From positions 3,968,001 to 4,032,000 of the forward strand of contig CATNEN010000007.1 in NCBI GenBank assembly GCA_950097015.1: DNA of 64,000 nucleotides, in the 5' to 3' direction. This stretch comes from Macrostomum hystrix. Taxonomy: Eukaryota > Platyhelminthes > Macrostomidae. This document shows, in pieces, positions 31,190-43,974 of the stretch. Under the pieces are notes generated by a model. It saw nothing but the letters and a program-made list of their open reading frames with translations, did no database searches and was not told the origin of the DNA. The translations under genes and the position numbers were made by a program. Position 1 is the first letter of the stretch; every line of letters starts with the position of its first letter.

Positions 31190-34100
31190 TGACTGTGCTA
31201 GGCTAGCACTGCAAGTGTGAAGTTCACAGGACTGTGTTAAAACTTAAGAGACTGGCACTTTTAAATTAAATCAGCTTATTTGAGATGCTAAATTATTTTA
31301 ACACAAAATTACATGAGAAACATACTACACCAACTATATAAGAAATTAGTATATGGGTCTAGCTACTTGACTACTATAACTACCAAGCAAGTAAATGCAA
31401 AAATGTCTCAATTATAATGAGGGGGAAAGTGGCAAAACCTATAGCCTATACTACTAAACAAAACCATTTAAAAATTAATTTTCTTGTATAAGAAACTGAA
31501 TGGGCTTGATAAAGAGGTACTAATTTGATTATTTAGCAAGACTGTGCCTCAAAAGTGAACAAAAAGCTGGTGTCCTGCATCAATAAATAAGGCATGGTGT
31601 ATCATATCAAGTGTATCATGTACTCTTTTAATGATTTAAAGGGCTTGGTGTGGGTTTGGTATAACTTAAAAATGATCAAGGTCATAGAATGTAAGTATTT
31701 AGGAACCAAAGTTATAATTAAGCTAATTATAAGAAGGGTTGGCTTAAAAAGTACTGGGCCTCCTTTACAAATATTCCAACTTAATTATTGCTAAGATGAT
31801 GGACAACCCAGCTTGGAATCATGTTAGGATAGCTACAAAGGCAAAGATGAACTGTGAAGTAATGCTTAATTTCCTATACAATGCTTCCAAAGACAATAGC
31901 AACTAAAACCTACACAACCAACATCAAGGCTCAGTTTGTAGCCTAAAAGAGCCAGCAAATAAAAAACTTCTAAGCTAAGCCATTTCTAGTATAAGTAAAG
32001 TTTACAAAAGTACTCAAGAAAAAATGTACACCACCCTATTGGAAAAAATGGCTTTTTGTAGAAATGTCAGTCATATTGTTTGGATTATGGTTATTTTGGT
32101 GACATTTAGTTTATAATTGTCAATTAGTGACAAACTATTTTTTATCTTAAATCTTAAAAAGAGTGGCTTGCACTGCGCCATGTCTTCCCCACTGCAAAGT
32201 TGCATAGATACAATTTCCACTAGACGCAAGCAGTGTGGAGGAAACTGCAAGCACTGGGCCTGCAAGAGGCATACCAGACAGATGATGGCATGAGATGATT
32301 TTGGCAGAAGGTACTGGCCTTGCCATTTCTTTAAGCATAAGATATGGAGTCAGCTCTAGACAACCTACAGCAGTCAACAGATGCCTAACAACTAGCTGAC
32401 TTGTGTCAGTATATTTGATATATTGTATTGCTGCAGAATACTGTCTAGACCCCTTCTGAGCATTAAGTCCACAGACGAGGCATCTGGACCAACAACAACA
32501 TTGAAGGTTACAATTCTTGCTTACAACACCAATCACATTCTGGTACCATTCTGAAAATAAAAATAATTAAATGTGCAAAACTGCAAGATTGCCAAAATGA
32601 AATCCCTTGACCATTGTTTTTTTAATGTAGTTGGAACTTGCAAGCCTGAAACAAACAAAAAATTGTTTGAGAAAAGGTTATTGACTAAAAACATTTAACA
32701 ATTATGTGTACCAATTTAAAGAGAATGACGCACAAATTAGGCCAACATGTCAAATGTGACAGGGGCCCAAGAATCAGTTACCTCAGCCTACCTGAGCTAT
32801 AATTTTTTTTAGTACTGCTTCCTTAGCAAAGCTCAGCAATGCTTTGTTTTTTTATAATTATAAGCATAGTAATTTAACTTCTTTTAAATATTTTTACCCC
32901 TGACATTATATAAGCTCCCACAAACTGACTAGACAGAGTGACAGCAATTCCATTACTGTACATTAAAAATATATTTACACTTTTACTTAACTGATCTTTG
33001 CTTCCATAGTCCCCTACTGCTACTGAATGCACAATAGTTTTTAGCTCAAATTATTTTCTTTGAATGTTGTTTTTTTTAGAAAAGAAATGAATATTATTAG
33101 CACCTGTTGTATCATGTGAATAAAAATAACAATTATTATATTATAGTCCTATTTAAACGAAACGATGTACACATTTGTTTTATTTACATGTTACTAATAA
33201 AACTTATTTGTAAAAAAGTGGATTACTCTGGCAGCATTTTAGGCAATATGTCATTTATTAAGTCATTGTGATGTAGCTACGGCTAAAATACCAGTAAATA
33301 AACAAGATTCTCATGCACATCAGCTATCCACTAGACCTCTAGCTGCCTGTCACTGTCACTGTATATATTTGCTTCACTGTACCAGCTATACCAGCGAAAC
33401 TGTAGTATATATAGATTGCTATTTTAATTGCAAACTCGAAGTGATTTAAAAGGCAAATCTGATACGTAGTAAAATTAAAAAATAAAAAGTGATTATTTAA
33501 ATTTGCACTTTTTTATATTCACGAAACGTTAAACGTATTATCAACAAGCTGATGACGAATTGCAGGTTTTACTTTCTTTAAATGCTTTATGTAGAAATGT
33601 TCTGGGCACCAAACGAAAATAATCAAGTTTAAATCAAAACTTCGTCACGACTTTATCGATGTTTCTTAGAACTCGTTTACTGACGTGTGACTTGACAGTT
33701 AGCGTTCTTTATGTTACAAATATCATATTGTAGTTGATTTTTGCGATTGATGTGACTTTTTTAAAAATAATCCTCTGTATCAGTTTAGAGGACAAGCCCT
33801 GATTAGTTGGATGAAATGTACTACCTAAGCTAATGTACTGCCTGCGGGAAATGTAATACGAATGATAATTTATTTTCAGTAATTTGGTCTCTTGAATTTG
33901 ATTGTTTTCGACGCTACATGTTTAAAGACCAAGCAAATTAAGTATATATTAGGGTACATCCATAGGGTACAGGAACGGTATATTCTTTGCTTTACTTAGC
34001 TATTGTGATTGCAATTGTGTGCAAGCTAGGGCGATATATAGCACATTGTGTGGACCTGTAGTATGTTCAAAGTAAATTAACTATAGTATAAGCTACTACA

Positions 34101-35400
34101 TTTATGCATTTAACATTCTAGTACCTCAAAAAAGACAAATTTAACTGTGTATATTTAGCTTATAAAGCAGTGAACACTACTGTCATGAATGTGTGGATCA
34201 TGTAGTAATGTTTATGTAAGAAACATTTTTTAATTCTAAAGTCTCTAAAATTAGCAAATCAGTTTTTATACTTTTTTTTCTAGTAGAAATCGTTTCTTTT
34301 ACATTTTAAGGTACAAGTTTATATAGGCTAAGCTAATCTAGTTAAGAGTGCTAGAAAATGTAGTGCTATTAAGTAAAATGTATATATATGCAAGTTTTTA
34401 TGTGATATAATCTCATAGTTTTTTAAACAATTACAAAATTATTTTTTATGTTAGCATGTTTGTTGCAAACAATGAAATAATGTTCACCTAATAGTTGTAA
34501 TTTTTATTAAAACTTTATATGTAATAGTTTGCTATCTTGAACAATTGTTATCCTTAGTTTCATTAAATATTTTGTATTTTTTATTTTTTATTACCTTATC
34601 TTAGAGAAAGTAATAATAGTTGGTTTTTCATGGTTTATAAAATATTTTATATTGGATATATTTTAATATCTTGGCTTTTTTCATAAGTCATTTTGAAAAT
34701 TTTAGTTTAAAATCTAAATATATGTATTTAAGCATAGCAATTTTAACATATATTTAATGCTAATTTTAAATCTTTATGTCACCAACTTTTTATTAGTTTC
34801 TTTGCAACTTTTTGATATATTGATATATCTTTTTTATTTAGCCTAGCCTGAAGAAAGTAGGCAGCAACTATATTAGCTTTGTTGGCCATCTTTCACACAA
34901 TACAACTTTCTAATCTTGACAACAAATAATGAATGTGTTATGTTATATATGTTCAAATGTTTATGCTTTAAGTGGTTTAAATCTTAGGGAATCTAATTTT
35001 TATGTAAAAGTGATCACAATCTATTGAAAGCTGTTCCTACATGTCAGAATTTTAGCACAGCTTTTTAACTAATTCTACAGAACAGGTTGAGCATTCAATA
35101 GCAAATGGGTTCTTTATGGTGTAGCTTCAGGCTGTTTCAAGCAGCAGAGCTGAGAACCAGAGAAAAAATTACCTGGTATTTTTCATGCCAGTCAGTAATT
35201 GGCCCTTCTTGAGGCACCTGAAGTTGTCACATTCAGAGATAAAGCACAATCAGATTTAACATATTCACAATCAGGTTCATTTTGTGTTTTATTATTTAGA
35301 ATGCTCCCAACATACAAACATCTGAATTACTATAAGTAAAGTACTGTGTAACTGCTGCAACAAAAATTATCCACAGTTTGCTCCACTCCAGCCAACAGGC
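31190..35400. other. AT-rich intergenic region with a SINE fragment
   Basis: No recognisable gene on either strand in about 4.2 kb. A minus-strand 129-codon frame (32,147-32,536) is less AT-rich than its surroundings but resembles nothing I know. The 32,896-32,947 segment is an inverted copy of the SINE head at 30,117. The region before 35,427 is the KDEL receptor promoter and leader. Confidence 0.5.
32896..32947 (-). repeat. inverted partial copy of the SINE head at 30,117
   Basis: The reverse complement of this segment matches 30,117-30,165 over about 48 bp with one or two differences (core CACTCTGTCTAGTCAGTTTG). It diverges just before the B box, so it is a truncated relative. Confidence 0.75.
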
Positions 35401-35426
35401 ACCGCAGTCTCAAGCCAAGCTCAAAG

Positions 35427-36065
35427 ATGAACATTTTTCGACTAATTGGTGACATGTCCCACCTGGGCGCCATTATCCTGCTGCTCCTCAAGATGTGGAA
35501 GAGCCGCTCCGTGTCCGGCATTTCTGGCAAATCCCAGCTCTGCTTCTGTCTGGTGTTTATCACTCGCTACCTGGACCTGTTCACCACATTTGTCAGCCTT
35601 TACAACACCCTCATGAAGGTGTTTTTCATCGGTTCCAGCGTTGCCACTCTCTACCTGATGTACTTTAAGTTCAAGGCCACCTACGATTCAAATCACGACT
35701 CCTTCCGACTGGAGTTCACTGTGATTCCGTGCGCCCTGCTAGCCCTGATTGTGAATCACGAATTCTCCCTGCTAGAAATCCTGTGGACCTTCAGCATCTA
35801 CCTGGAGTCTGTGGCCATCCTGCCCCAGCTGTTCCTCATCACCAAGACTGGCGAAGCGGAGACCATCACCTCGCACTATCTGTTTGCCCTGGGCGCCTAC
35901 CGTGGACTCTACATTCTGAACTGGATCTACCGCTACTATGCCGAGAACTTCTTTGACCTGATTGCCATTGTCGCCGGCTGCGTTCAGACCTGTCTGTACG
36001 GCGATTTCTTCTACCTGTACGTTACTAAAGTGCTCAAAGGCCGCAGCATCAGCCTCCCAGCCTGA
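35427..36065 (+). CDS. KDELR: ER lumen protein-retaining receptor (KDEL receptor)
   Basis: The 212-residue protein is colinear and equal in length with animal ERD2 proteins. It starts [22 protein letters not shown], has [25 protein letters not shown]-type [14 protein letters not shown] and the [21 protein letters not shown] core, with seven membrane segments. It recycles escaped ER chaperones from Golgi to ER. The end KGRSISLPA replaces the Lys-rich retrieval tail partially (KVLKG retained). The coding sequence has no intron. The start is supported by the conserved N-terminus. Confidence 0.96.
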   Translation: MNIFRLIGDMSHLGAIILLLLKMWKSRSVSGISGKSQLCFCLVFITRYLDLFTTFVSLYNTLMKVFFIGSSVATLYLMYFKFKATYDSNHDSFRLEFTVIPCALLALIVNHEFSLLEILWTFSIYLESVAILPQLFLITKTGEAETITSHYLFALGAYRGLYILNWIYRYYAENFFDLIAIVAGCVQTCLYGDFFYLYVTKVLKGRSISLPA

Positions 36066-37810
36066 GCGCGTTGGAGTTTAGACTGCTTAATAGCTGACAC
36101 ACTAACCATATTGCTGGCTACCAGCCATTTGACTCATCATTATTAAGTACATCCGTGTGGATGGATCGATTGATTTTCTAGTTTCTACTGATAAGCAAAT
36201 AAGACTAATCTGTTTATAAGGGATTCTAGCCTCTAAAATTAGTAATCGCAGTCCAAATTATACAGTTCGCAAGTGTAAAACCCTGTGCCGCCACCATTGA
36301 ACCATTTTTCAGTTTTTTTTTATCCCTCTATAGAAAAGAGTAAAAACCAAAATGTGACTTTCTTTTTTTGAACACACTAAATCCTGATGAGTAGATAGAT
36401 GCGCATTATTTACTTGAAAATCATTTGAAATATAGCAGAACAATTTGGTGTCTGGAAGCAAGCTCAGTTTCGCCTTTTGTTCTCCAATCAACATCGTGTT
36501 CGTGGCGATTGACGGAAAAGCACTGTGAGAGCAATCCGAATTTTCAAATGCATGCCCCATATGTTTGTCATTTGACTGTAGCGTATAATGCCATAACAGA
36601 CTATTTAACTAGCAGCACCTCTTATTTTAACAGATTAGCTAAAGAAGATTTTTCGCCAACTATGTCCGTGTTGTATTTGTCTGTTGTACGTAAAGCTTGA
36701 CATGTTAGTTCTATTTTTAAATAAGAATTTCTCCTTCAGCCCGTCTGTCTGCTTTTGGGGGATCTAAACTTTTTTCGGGGAATAAAAACGACGGATTCAG
36801 AGGAGGCCCTAAAGTCGAATATCTGTGTGCCGCGTTTTCATTTAGCAAATAGAAAGCAGCCTTCTTGTCCAATTGCTTGCTACCTGTTGCTTTATTCACT
36901 TATTGATTACCTTAACGGTGATTTCCTTTGGCTAATTTCTCTCAATTCAGCCAGCCCGCACTCGCTGCTCTAAATCTGTGTGCTGCAAACTGCAACTTGC
37001 TTATTTGACTCGTCAATACTCTGCCTGTGTTCCCTGGCACCGCTTTATATATGTTTCGCATATGCTTATTTACTTATCTTTCTTTTAACCCGGGTGGCTG
37101 CTTGCTTGCTTAGCTTTTCTCGATTGGCCTGAGTAGTTTGAGTTATTTAAATTTAATGCCCAGCTCATCTGCCGCCTAGATACTGCCGCCTGTTTAGCCT
37201 TTGCCAGTTGTTCATCAATCAACTCAAGTGCTTTAGTCAGTTGTCTCCACTCTTCTCGCGACAACTCTCCTGTCCTTCTCTCTCCAAACTTTGCATTGAA
37301 TATTTAAGTGGGATAATTCGTTTTGGGACATGCATCCATAGATATGATTTTATAATCCTCAGTGCTTAGTGTTTTTCTTTCGTGTCCTACTGGTTCTCTG
37401 GGTTGTTTCATTTTTTGTTGTTTTTATTTGGGGAAAAATGAAGTTTCAATGTGTTTTTTTATTTTTTCTTTCTCGACAGTTAAATTTTAGGCAATGTGCG
37501 TGACACTGCCCGCGTGGGACTGACTAGTTAAAAAATAAATCATAAGTCAATCGTAAATCATTTGTCTTCATGTTTGTTGGACTCACGACGGTTTTCTTAT
37601 GTTGAGTACATTTTCTGTTATGAGTACGAGCTAATTTTTTGTCTAACTGTTACCCCTTTAGCACTTGCGCTACCCCAGGTTTAATATAGACTGACAAGTA
37701 GTTACATTACATTTAGAAGTGTGTATAGTGCATAGCTCCTAGCTCCTTTGTGCGTAAGTGCTTGTCGCGTAGAAAGGATTGCTAAGCGTTGCTAACAGAC
37801 AATTATTAGA
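36066..37810. other. KDEL receptor 3' flank / EHBP1 5' flank
   Basis: No gene is recognised. AT-rich 3' UTR-like sequence is followed by C/T-rich stretches. An untranslated first exon of EHBP1 is expected here but I cannot place it. Confidence 0.35.
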
Positions 37811-37860
37811 ATATGGCTAATGCCTGTGTTTTATTCAGTTCTCTCTTTATATTCCGTTCA

Positions 37861-38085
37861 GGTCCCTCCCTTCAGTTCTATGGCCCTCCAGCCCCACCTT
37901 CCCTTCAGTTCTATGGCCCTCCAGCCCCACCTTCCCTTCAGTTCTATGGCCCTCCAGCCCCACCTTCCCTTCAGTTCTATGGCCCTCCAGCCCCACCTTC
38001 CCTTCAGTTCTATGGCCCTCCAGCCCCACCTTCCCTTCAGTTCTATGGCCCTCCAGCCCCACCTTCCCTTCAGTTCTATGGCATC
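37861..38085. repeat. 33-bp minisatellite upstream of the EHBP1 start
   Basis: About 6.5 nearly perfect copies of a unit starting CTTCAGTTCTATGGCCCTCC. It is open in several frames, but it precedes the acceptor-like GATTGCAG just before the true start, so it is probably intronic. Confidence 0.9.
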
Positions 38086-38139
38086 CAGCCTCCAGTGATT
38101 AAAGACCTGAGCGCTGCCTTCGATTGCAGGCGTGACAGA

Positions 38140-41100
38140 ATGAGCGTCTGGAAGCGGCTGCAGCGGGTGGGCAAGAAGGCGGCCAAGTTCCAGCTGACCG
38201 CCTGCTATCACAGCCTCAGCGTGGACTGCGGCCGGGCTTACCAGCCCCACCGCCTGGTGGTGGTGTGGACGAGGCGCAACCGGCGCTACTCCACGGATCC
38301 GGCCGTATGGACCGCCAGCCTGGCCAATCCGCGCCAGTGCTGCGTGGCCTGGGAGCCGCCTGAGAATGTGGAGATCACCTCCATTCTGTACAGGGATCCC
38401 AAGCGGGAGGAATACGAGAGCAAGGAGTGGACATTTGTGCTCGAGGATCACATGGCCAACGGTAGGCGCAAGGCCATCGCCTCCCGGCCCGTGGATCTGC
38501 AAAAGCTCTGCCTAAGCAGCGGGGAGCCAAAGCAGACCCCTCTGACTGTGAAACTGAAGCCCGGAAGTAAAAAGGTGAGGATTGTAACCCCACCTGTAGG
38601 GTCTGCAACTGCCCCCTACCTGTGTAAACTGTGCCTGTAATTAACCTACCAGTGTAAACTGTGCCTGTAATTAACCTACCTGTGTAAACTGTGCCTGTAA
38701 TTAACCTACCTGTGTAAACTGTGCCTGTAATTAACCTACCTGTGTAAACTGTACCTGTGATTAACCTACCTGTGTAAACTGTGCCCGTGATTAACCTACC
38801 TGTGTAAACTGTACCTGTAATTAACCTACCTGTGTAAAATGTATCTGTAATTCCAACTCTCTTGTAAGTTGGCCCTGTCATTACCCTCCTCTCTCTAATA
38901 TGTGCTCATTCCTTCATCCGCCCAGGTGAGCTCGGCAACGCTGACCCTGACCCTGCACTCCGTGCTGCTCGACCGCGAAAAGGACGCCCAGGACGAGGAC
39001 ATGGTGTCCATAGCTTCGTTGATGTCGCTTAACGACAGCCGACGCGATTCCGGCGGCTTCGGTGGCCGTGCGAGAGCTCCCGCCGCGACTGGCGGCGAGA
39101 TTGCCAATCTAGGCGATTTCGACGACGAAGTTGACGTACCGATGCCCGACGATCACGATGCCAGCTTCAGCAGGCTGGTCGAAAAGCTTCGCGACTTGGA
39201 CGCCGATGTTGAATCGTCCAGACACGCCGACGACGAGTCGGCAGCGGCCACTCCAACCAATGACCGAGTTGTTCCCACTGTGCAGGCCGCCACCCTTGCT
39301 GAGTCACCCGCTGCCAAGCCTGTGGAACAGGAGTCCGGCTCAGCCGCTAGCCAGGTAGGGTGAGGGACTGCATCATCAGGGTGTCAGGTAGGGTGAGGGA
39401 CTGCATCATCAGGGTGTCAGGTAGGGTGAGGGACTGCATCATCAGGGTGTCAGGTAGGGTGAGGGGCTGCATCATCAGGGTGTCAGGTAGGGTGAGGGGC
39501 TGCATCATCATGGTGTCAGAAAGGGTGAGGGGCTGCATCATCAGGGTGTCAGGTAGGGTGAGGGACTGCATCATCATGGTGTCAGGTAGGGTGAGGGGCT
39601 GCATCATCAGGGTGTCAGGTAGGGTGAGGGACTGCATCATCAGGGTGTCAGGTAGGGTGAGGGGCTGCATAATCAGGGTGTCAGGTAGGGTGAGGGACTG
39701 CATCATCAGGGTGTCAGGTAGGGTGAGGGACTGCATCATCATGGTGTCAGGTAGGGTGAGGGGCTGCATAATCAGGGTGTCAGGTAGGGTGAGGGGCTGC
39801 ATCATCAGGGTGTCAGGTAGGGTGAGTGATAGCAGGCTAATGAGGCCTTACCGTACGGCAGATTCGAACTCGCGGCCAACCTCAATTCTCAATTAACCCA
39901 TTGAAAACTTTGAAGGATCTTCTGGCCTGGGCGCAGTCCGTCACAGCCGGCTACCGCGGCGTGTTCGTCAACAACCTGACGACATCGTTTCGCAACGGCC
40001 TAGCCTTCTGCGCCATCATTCATAGGCACCGGCCGGATCTGCTGGAATTTTCCAACCTTAAAGCCTTCGACATGCGCGAGAATAACAGGCGGGCGTTTGA
40101 GGCGGCGCATCAGCTTGGCGTGCCCAGGTAGGCCTGCCTCTGTGTTCTTCTCGGGCTAAGGTGTCAAGAATTTGCTGATAGACAGATCCTGGGATTAAAA
40201 TAATCTACCGCGACCCCCAGGGTGCTGGACCCGGCCGACATGGTGATGAAGAACATCCCTGACCAGCTGCTGGTCATGACCTTCCTGCACCAGCTGCGCG
40301 CCCACTTTACCAATCAGGAGATCCGGGTGGCTCGCCTGGGTGCCTCCGAGAGCAGCTACACCCTGGCCCAGCCCGACAGCGCCAAGGATCGGAGCCAGTC
40401 AGCTGACTCCTCCAAGCCAGCGGTCACGGCTGATTCGTCTCATCCTTCGTCCACGCCCGGGCCAGACGCGAAGTCGTCATTGTCGATGCCGAAGTCTAAA
40501 ACCGACTCCAGCATATCCGCAGCCGATGCTAAATTTGCCGCCTTGTCTGAGAAAGTCGCCGCCACTGTGCAGCCTTCGACTAGCGGCGACGGCTTCAAGG
40601 AGCTTCGGCAAGCTCGCGATCGCGATTTGGCTAAGCGCGCTGGCAGGCTGCTCAGCGGTTTCAACAATGACGGCAGCGTCAGGGAGCAGGTGCCGGCTGG
40701 CGCGGCTGTCCGACCCAGCGTAGCCAGCTTCCAGCTGAAGTCCGAGCTCAAGGCCCGGTCGCCCGCTAGCGCGTCCAGACCAACTGGCGATGCAGGTGCG
40801 CGCGTTGCATCTGGCAACAACACTGATGAGAACCGTACCGCCCCGGCAGACGGCGAGGAAGACGAAGACGATGACAAGGATGACGCGAGATCCTCCGTGC
40901 TGTCCAATTTCAACCGCGTATTGGACACTTCGGCCTACGTGGCTTCGGAGCGGCTGGCTCTGGAGGCTGAGCAGACTGAGATTGACGGTCAGGCAGTGGT
41001 GCTGGAGATCCACTTGAGGGGCATACTTTGCGCCACTGGCGGCCCCGCCTCCGCCTCCTCCAAGGACGAAGAGCAGACGCTGTTGACGCAGTGGTTCCAA

Positions 41101-42116
41101 CTGGTGCGTTGAGGTTTCTTTAGCGTTATGTTGGAGCTTAGATCGCTTTCATGATGGTTGGAGTGAGATTTTGAGACGGTTTTGATGTTTTTAGTGGGAT
41201 TTGATACCGCATGAACAGTAGAACTGCCAAGGGGGCAGGAATCCCCTGTGGCTATTTTTCTGCTGCACCCGAATGGAGCAACGCAAGCACACGAAACTCA
41301 AGAACACGGGCTAACTTTTTGTTGCCCATCTTCTGAAACAATAATCAAGTCGCCAGCTCTTCAGACCGTTGAGATATTCAATGGTTCTGTCCGAAGGACT
41401 GATTTTTCCCATAAGCGCTAGTTTATTTCATACACCCAATACACGAATTATCACTGCGCCTCAGTGCGGCCTTGCCAGGTCTTAAAAATTTATCAGCATG
41501 TCATCATCTCCGTCTTCGGTGGTCACCTACCTTTATCTAGAAGACCTGCTGGACGTTCAAGGGCTACAACAGGTGGAATTAGGCCACTATGGACACCCTG
41601 ACGCGAATATGTCCAATTTTACTGCTCCAAGTCACCACCCAACGTTGTTATCATTCAGGCGCTGCCAAAAAGTTTTAGGTGGTGGTATAAAAACGGGCGG
41701 CAAAATGGCTTCGTAGTCCACTGTTAATGGTTGGGCTTGTCCGGGATTGGATCAGCAGGTAAACGCCCTATCTTGCCTGCCAGGTGAACAAGAAGAACGC
41801 GCTGATCCAGCGGGCGCGCCAGCTGGACATGCTGGACCAGGAGCAGGACCTGGAGAAGCGCTATCGCATGCTAGAGCTGGAGCTGCGGGGCGCCATGAGC
41901 GTCGAGGACTGGCAGAAGACTGACGAGGAGCGCCGCAGGGAGGACCTGCTGCTGCGCGACCTCATGGACATTGTGCGCAAGCGGGACGACGTTGTGAGGC
42001 AGATGGACCTGCACGAGCGGGAGATTGTCAAGGATTTGGACATCGAGCGCAAAACTATGGAGCGCCTCAATAGGGCTGCCAGCGGCGGTGGCGGGCGGAC
42101 TTGCTCGCTGCAGTAG
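38140..42116 (+). CDS. EHBP1: EH domain-binding protein 1 homologue (exons 38140-38574, 38926-39354, 39916-40127, 40221-41103, 41784-42116)
   Basis: The predicted protein of about 763 residues has an NT-C2 domain (MSVWKRLQRVGKKAAKF, KEWTFVLEDHMANGRRKAIA), an acidic linker with DEDMVSIASLMSLND, a calponin-homology domain (about 289-395: SVTAGYRGVFVNNLTTSFRNG, IPDQLLVMTFLHQLRAHF), a low-complexity linker, and a bMERB domain (from about 600 to near the end, NKKNALIQRARQLDMLDQEQDLE). It ends CSLQ, a possible CaaX prenylation signal. The family links Rab8/10 and EHD proteins with actin in endosome tubulation. Exon phases are consistent (0,0,2,0). The third exon acceptor (TTTGAAG, 39,915) lacks a clear pyrimidine tract and is the weakest junction. 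No NPF motif for EH binding was seen. Confidence 0.9.
38610..38850. repeat. 30-bp minisatellite in EHBP1 intron 1
   Basis: About 8 copies of a unit containing TTAACCTACCTGTGTAAACT then GTGCCTGTAA. Confidence 0.93.
39350..39826. repeat. 33-bp minisatellite in EHBP1 intron 2, starting at the splice donor
   Basis: About 14 copies of a unit containing GTCAGGTAGGGTGAGGG. The array begins at the donor itself (CCAG|GTAGGGTGAGGG, 39,351), so each unit repeats an AG|GTAGGG donor-like site. Confidence 0.93.
39838..39892 (-). repeat. possible tRNA-derived fragment (B box) in EHBP1 intron 2
   Basis: On the minus strand GCGAGTTCGAATCTGCC matches the tRNA B box pattern. No A box or tail is clear. Confidence 0.3.
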
Positions 42117-43060
42117 CCGCCGAATTCGTCATTGATCTATTGTATCCTCCATGTACATGTCAATTCAGATTCAGATTTATATCTATTTACGATTTTCTAT
42201 AAACACATCAGGCCAACTGCCAGCTTCTAGTCTTGATCAGACATGGCCGACCTTTTTTATCATATTCTACCAGAGCTGAGCCAGCTTTATCGCTGCCTCT
42301 GTGAACTATTATACTATTAGCCTTTATGTTTTATCGATCCTTTAATTATACAGATCTGTTGTTCACAGATCCGACACAGAAGTCGTGTGCAATCATCTTC
42401 CCTTAACTGCTCTTGGTTTCCCTCAGATTTGCAGAGTGACTTTCTCGGCAGGCAAAGCAAATATGTCTGCTCGCGCATTCATTCAATTTTCCACTGCTTT
42501 TTGTTACATTGCTTTGTGGCTTCTAACTGTTTGCGGGCCAGCCTCGACTTCTCAATTTCATCTTCTGCTTCTGTACATTTAGAGTATACAGTTTCGGTCA
42601 TATTTATCGGTTCCTTTACTTGTAGGTTTAGTCTATTAAAATACTAGTTGAAAAATGTTTACTAAGTAGTATGTTGGGCTCTGTTTTTTTCAAGGATTTT
42701 TGTGCAGTTTAGACGGCAGTTGTGCCCACTGCATTATTTTCAAGATATTATGCTCCGCACGACACACATTGGGCCTGTTCTGAACTAACCCAGTTTTATA
42801 GCTTATATCGTCTGATATTTTATCGTTTTCTGTACTGACTGCTGTGCTGCTAACTGGCACTCTAAATGTAACCATCTCTTACCAGATTCCTAAATATATT
42901 TATGCTGGGTAACCATTTGACACAAATTAGTGATACTATTGTTTGCTTAGACCAATTGGCGCTTGCCGCTGTGCTTACGAGTATGTGGTTATATTATATT
43001 ATATTATTGATATTATTCTTCATATAATATAGCTCGACTAAATTTCTTAACTAACTCGCC
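42117..43060. other. EHBP1 3' flank
   Basis: Presumed 3' UTR and intergenic sequence with no gene seen. An ATATTATATTATATTATTG low-complexity patch lies near 43,000. Confidence 0.4.
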
Positions 43061-43065
43061 TGACT

Positions 43066-43970
43066 GCTGGCCAACCTGTTAGACAGCTGGCCTGTCTGTT
43101 AGACAGCTAGCCTACCTGTTAGACAGCTAGCCTTCCTTTTATACAGCTAGCCTACCTGTTAGATAGCTAGCCTGTCTGTTAGACAGCTAGCCTACCTGTT
43201 AGACAGCTAGCCTACCTGTTAGACAGCTAGCCTACCTTTTATACAGCTAGCCTACCTGTTAGATAGCTAGCCTATCTGTTAGATAGCTAGCCTACCTGTT
43301 AGACAGCTGGCCTACCTGTTAGATAGCTAGCCTACCTGTTAGACAGCTAGCTTACCTTTTATACAGCTAGCCTACCTGTTAGACAGCTACCTGTTAGACA
43401 GCTAGCTTACCTTTTATACAGCTAGCCTACCTGTTAGACAGCTACCTGTTAGACAGCTAGCTTACCTTTTATACAGCTAGCCTACCTGTTAGACAGCTAG
43501 CTTACCTTTTATACAGCTAGCTTACCTGTTAGACAGCTGGCCTACCTGTTAGACAGCTAGCCTACCTTTTATACAGCTAGCCTACCTTTTATACAGCTAG
43601 CCTACCTGTTATATAGCTAGCCTATCTGTTAGATAGCTAGCTTATCTGTTAGACAGCTAGCCTACCTTTTATACAGCTAGCCTACCTGTTAGATAGCTAG
43701 CCTATCTGTTAGATAGCTAGCCTACCTGTTAGACAGCTGGCCTACCTGTTAGATAGCTAGCCTACCTGTTAGACAGCTAGCCTTCCTTTTATACAGCTAG
43801 CCTACCTGTTAGATAGCTAGCCTATCTGTTAGACAGCTAGCCTACCTGTTAGACAGCTACCTGTTAGACAGCTAGCTTACCTTTTATACAGCTAGCCTAC
43901 CTGTTAGACAGCTAGCCTACCTGTTAGACAGCTGGCCTACCTGTTAGACAGCTGGCCTAGACAGCTGTAA
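43066..43970. repeat. 20-bp minisatellite between EHBP1 and the golgin gene
   Basis: About 45 copies of CCTACCTGTTAGACAGCTAG with TTTTATACAG and TTAGATAG variants. Short 16-bp copies occur. It shares the CTGTTAGACA core with the arrays at 25.7 and 29.2 kb. Confidence 0.95.
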
Positions 43971-43974
43971 GGCA

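Noticed and set aside
32147-32536. Minus-strand 129-codon frame
   Set aside because: No domain, no splice or promoter support and no recognisable similarity; probably chance or an old repeat remnant.
37813-38139. N-terminal extension of EHBP1 through the 33-bp array
   Set aside because: The frame is open, but the conserved family start is MSVWKRLQ at 38,140 with an acceptor-like GATTGCAG just before it.
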